Shown here: positions 62,323 through 64,000 of the stretch, piece after piece | How positions within the stretch are numbered: position 1 is the stretch's first letter | Layout: every line of letters begins with the position of its first letter | Assembly (NCBI GenBank): GCA_018266775.1 | Contig: JAFDZS010000008.1 | Location: 248,001 to 312,000 of the forward strand | Source of the DNA: Bacteroidota bacterium | Lineage (GTDB): Bacteria; Bacteroidota; Bacteroidia; Chitinophagales; Chitinophagaceae | Length of the DNA: 64,000 nucleotides | Direction of reading: 5' to 3' | Notes under the pieces: model-generated | The model's input: the letters and a program-made list of their open reading frames with translations, nothing else | Database searches by the model: none | What the model was told of the DNA's origin: nothing | Position numbers and translations under genes: made by a program

Positions 62323-64000
62323 GTGGAAATTCTTTATTTATATATCAAAGATCATCCAATACTAAAGAATTGTAACCTCAATTTTGGGGGTAAATATCGC
62401 TTGGAATATTCTATTAATGATCAAACGTTAAACGTTTTGGAAAACCCGTATTATTTTCCGAATTTTTTCATGCATGGTGGTTTAAAAGATGACCAAGCTG
62501 AAATAAAAAATATAACTGCGCTCGTGGGGAATAATGGTTCTGGGAAAACGACACTGCTTGATTTCATTGTTGAAAATTTTGCAACTAGTACTGGAGGTGT
62601 AAAATATTCTATAATTGCTTTATATCGAAAAGCTGGGAGTAAGTATATACTTTATCATTCTGATGACCTTCCCATTAAAAAAGGAAATTTTAAGACCTTT
62701 GATTTCACAATTGAAATACTCCGCAATGAATATGAAACAAGAGATAATAAATCCATAGGGGGTACCTCCCGGTACACAATTTATCCACGCATTGATGACT
62801 TTAATGAGGTAAGCATGATTTTTTTTTCCAATGTATTTGATGGACGTGGGGAGAATGAATTTGCAGGCATACATAATATCTCCACCAACTATCTTGTTCG
62901 CGCAGATTTTAGGCGAAATATTGAATTTCGGATTCTTAGTAAAAGCGACGGGCATCGTGAACTTGACAGTTTTACATTCGGTGAGGTTGAAAGGCAGATC
63001 GCTTTTCTCAACAGTAATACAAATAACGTAGAGTTACCTTTCAATATACCCAATAGTCTTACAATAAGCATCAGAAACAACCTGACCAATTTTGACCAGG
63101 CATTTGATGCCAGTATTAATAACCCGATACGTGAGTACGACATCCAAGATTTTTATTTAAATGCAGCCAAAATATTCAGGAAAAAGATTGAAGGCAGTAA
63201 AAAGGCGCATATAAAGGCAAAGAATTATTTTATTGCCAATGCGGTATTGAATTTTGTGTATGAACTGGTCAACAGTTATGTTCAGATTCAATCAGAATTC
63301 AGTTTTAAATTCGATTCCAGAAGCCTTGACGAAAAACTTGATGCAAAAGCACTAGCGATCCGTATAATCAAAGATATTGAAAAGCAAACTGCACAACGGT
63401 ATGAGGAAGGCATTCAAGGACAAAAAGTCCGAATTGAATTCAGCCAAACAAACGAACTTGCCCGGAATACACTGCTATTCTTTGATGAGTTAGAGCATAT
63501 TATTGACCCTAAACAAGTGGATTTTAGTAGTGGAACTAGCTTTAGCATTGATATAAGGAACAAAGAACGTTTCAGGCAATTTCACGAGTTGTATCTGAAA
63601 ACTTTCCTGTTCCGCCCTTACTTGAATTTCAACTGGAGGAACTTAAGCTCAGGTCAAAAAGCGTTCTTAAACCTGTATTCAAGATTTTATTCTTTATCGG
63701 ATCAAATACTTAAAGGTGACAAATTAAAGCAACATCTGATCATAATGATTGATGAGGGAGATATTTACCTGCATCCTGAGTGGCAGAAGAAATTTTTGTC
63801 TTTAGTTATTGATTTCGTCTCCCGAATATTTGTCTTAACACCAGAAGGTAAACGCCGGACGATACAATTTTTTATTACGACCAACTCTCCTATCGCTATA
63901 TCAGATCTCCCCAATTCAAATGTTATCTTTTTGTTCAATAAGGATAATATCACACATATAAAGGATAGCCTGGATGATAAGAAGCAAACTTTCGGAGCCA
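62323..64000 (+). CDS. SMC/RecF-like AAA ATPase, 3' end outside window
   Basis: An open frame from GTG at 62323 to the window edge (559 codons). Walker A GNNGSGKTTLL starts near 69, the ABC signature is LSSGQKAFL, Walker B IIMIDEGDIYLHPEW is near 473, and FFITTNSPIAISDLP follows. This is the AAA_21/RecF-like ATPase fold seen in many defence systems (Septu, OLD, retron-associated). No other start in frame is better. The partner gene, if any, lies outside. Function in defence is an inference from its place after a recombinase. Confidence 0.8.
   Translation, partial: MEILYLYIKDHPILKNCNLNFGGKYRLEYSINDQTLNVLENPYYFPNFFMHGGLKDDQAEIKNITALVGNNGSGKTTLLDFIVENFATSTGGVKYSIIALYRKAGSKYILYHSDDLPIKKGNFKTFDFTIEILRNEYETRDNKSIGGTSRYTIYPRIDDFNEVSMIFFSNVFDGRGENEFAGIHNISTNYLVRADFRRNIEFRILSKSDGHRELDSFTFGEVERQIAFLNSNTNNVELPFNIPNSLTISIRNNLTNFDQAFDASINNPIREYDIQDFYLNAAKIFRKKIEGSKKAHIKAKNYFIANAVLNFVYELVNSYVQIQSEFSFKFDSRSLDEKLDAKALAIRIIKDIEKQTAQRYEEGIQGQKVRIEFSQTNELARNTLLFFDELEHIIDPKQVDFSSGTSFSIDIRNKERFRQFHELYLKTFLFRPYLNFNWRNLSSGQKAFLNLYSRFYSLSDQILKGDKLKQHLIIMIDEGDIYLHPEWQKKFLSLVIDFVSRIFVLTPEGKRRTIQFFITTNSPIAISDLPNSNVIFLFNKDNITHIKDSLDDKKQTFGA

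Noticed and set aside
1..64000. CRISPR arrays or known riboswitches
   Set aside because: No regular short repeats with unique spacers and no recognisable riboswitch core were found on reading both strands.

Overview
The window looks like a chromosomal segment of a Bacteroidota bacterium, most like Chitinophagaceae or a relative. The support is a SusC/SusD outer-membrane pair, many lipoproteins with short Cys-ending signal peptides, near absence of Shine-Dalgarno sequences, TAnnTTTG-like -7 elements, and a Sec-type lipoprotein NosZ of the clade II kind. No complete tRNA, rRNA or CRISPR array was seen.

Layout: (1) 1-12.1 kb is a polysaccharide utilization locus on the minus strand (susC, susD, a small lipoprotein, a family 2 glycoside hydrolase cut by the window edge). 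It is divergent from a one-piece sensor/LuxR-HTH regulator and followed by a small lipoprotein. (2) 12.2-17.7 kb is a defence module bracketed by imperfect direct repeats made of a hairpin plus a tRNA-3'-end-like sequence. It holds an AbiE-type toxin-antitoxin pair with two strong operator palindromes, and a convergent 1122-residue primase-helicase of the TOTE type. (3) 17.7-33.2 kb is an integrated element: tyrosine integrase, excisionase-like HTH, a replication-protein-like gene, an XRE repressor, two lipoproteins, a type I restriction-modification operon continuing into a zinc protease and an HNH nuclease, and an uncharacterised two-gene unit with a MerR-HEPN-like protein. It ends in gene debris and another tRNA-end-like scar. 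(4) 33.3-59.6 kb is a nitrogen-oxide respiration and detoxification region: PLP decarboxylase, fasciclin lipoprotein, proline dehydrogenase, a nos operon for N2O reduction, a RIC/DUF2249/hemerythrin/Rrf2 nitrosative-stress operon, and a hemN-unknown-norC-norB operon. It then has IS3 and sigma-factor relics, a ClC channel and an Fnr-like regulator. (5) 59.6-64 kb has a DUF488 relic, a serine recombinase whose frame runs through a hairpin into a fourth tRNA-end-like scar, and an SMC/RecF-like ATPase cut by the window end.

The best integrative observation is a shared 14-bp palindrome, ATGAY-N4-RTCAT, in four intergenic spaces of the nitrogen region: before fasciclin, between hemerythrin and OsmC, before hemN-nor, and before the Fnr-like gene itself. 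At three of them a TAnnTTTG-like -7 element lies at a distance that suits CRP/FNR-type activation. This suggests that the Fnr-like protein, which has an N-terminal four-cysteine cluster, controls this region. No nitrate or nitrite reductase is present, so the visible pathway runs from NO to N2O to N2.
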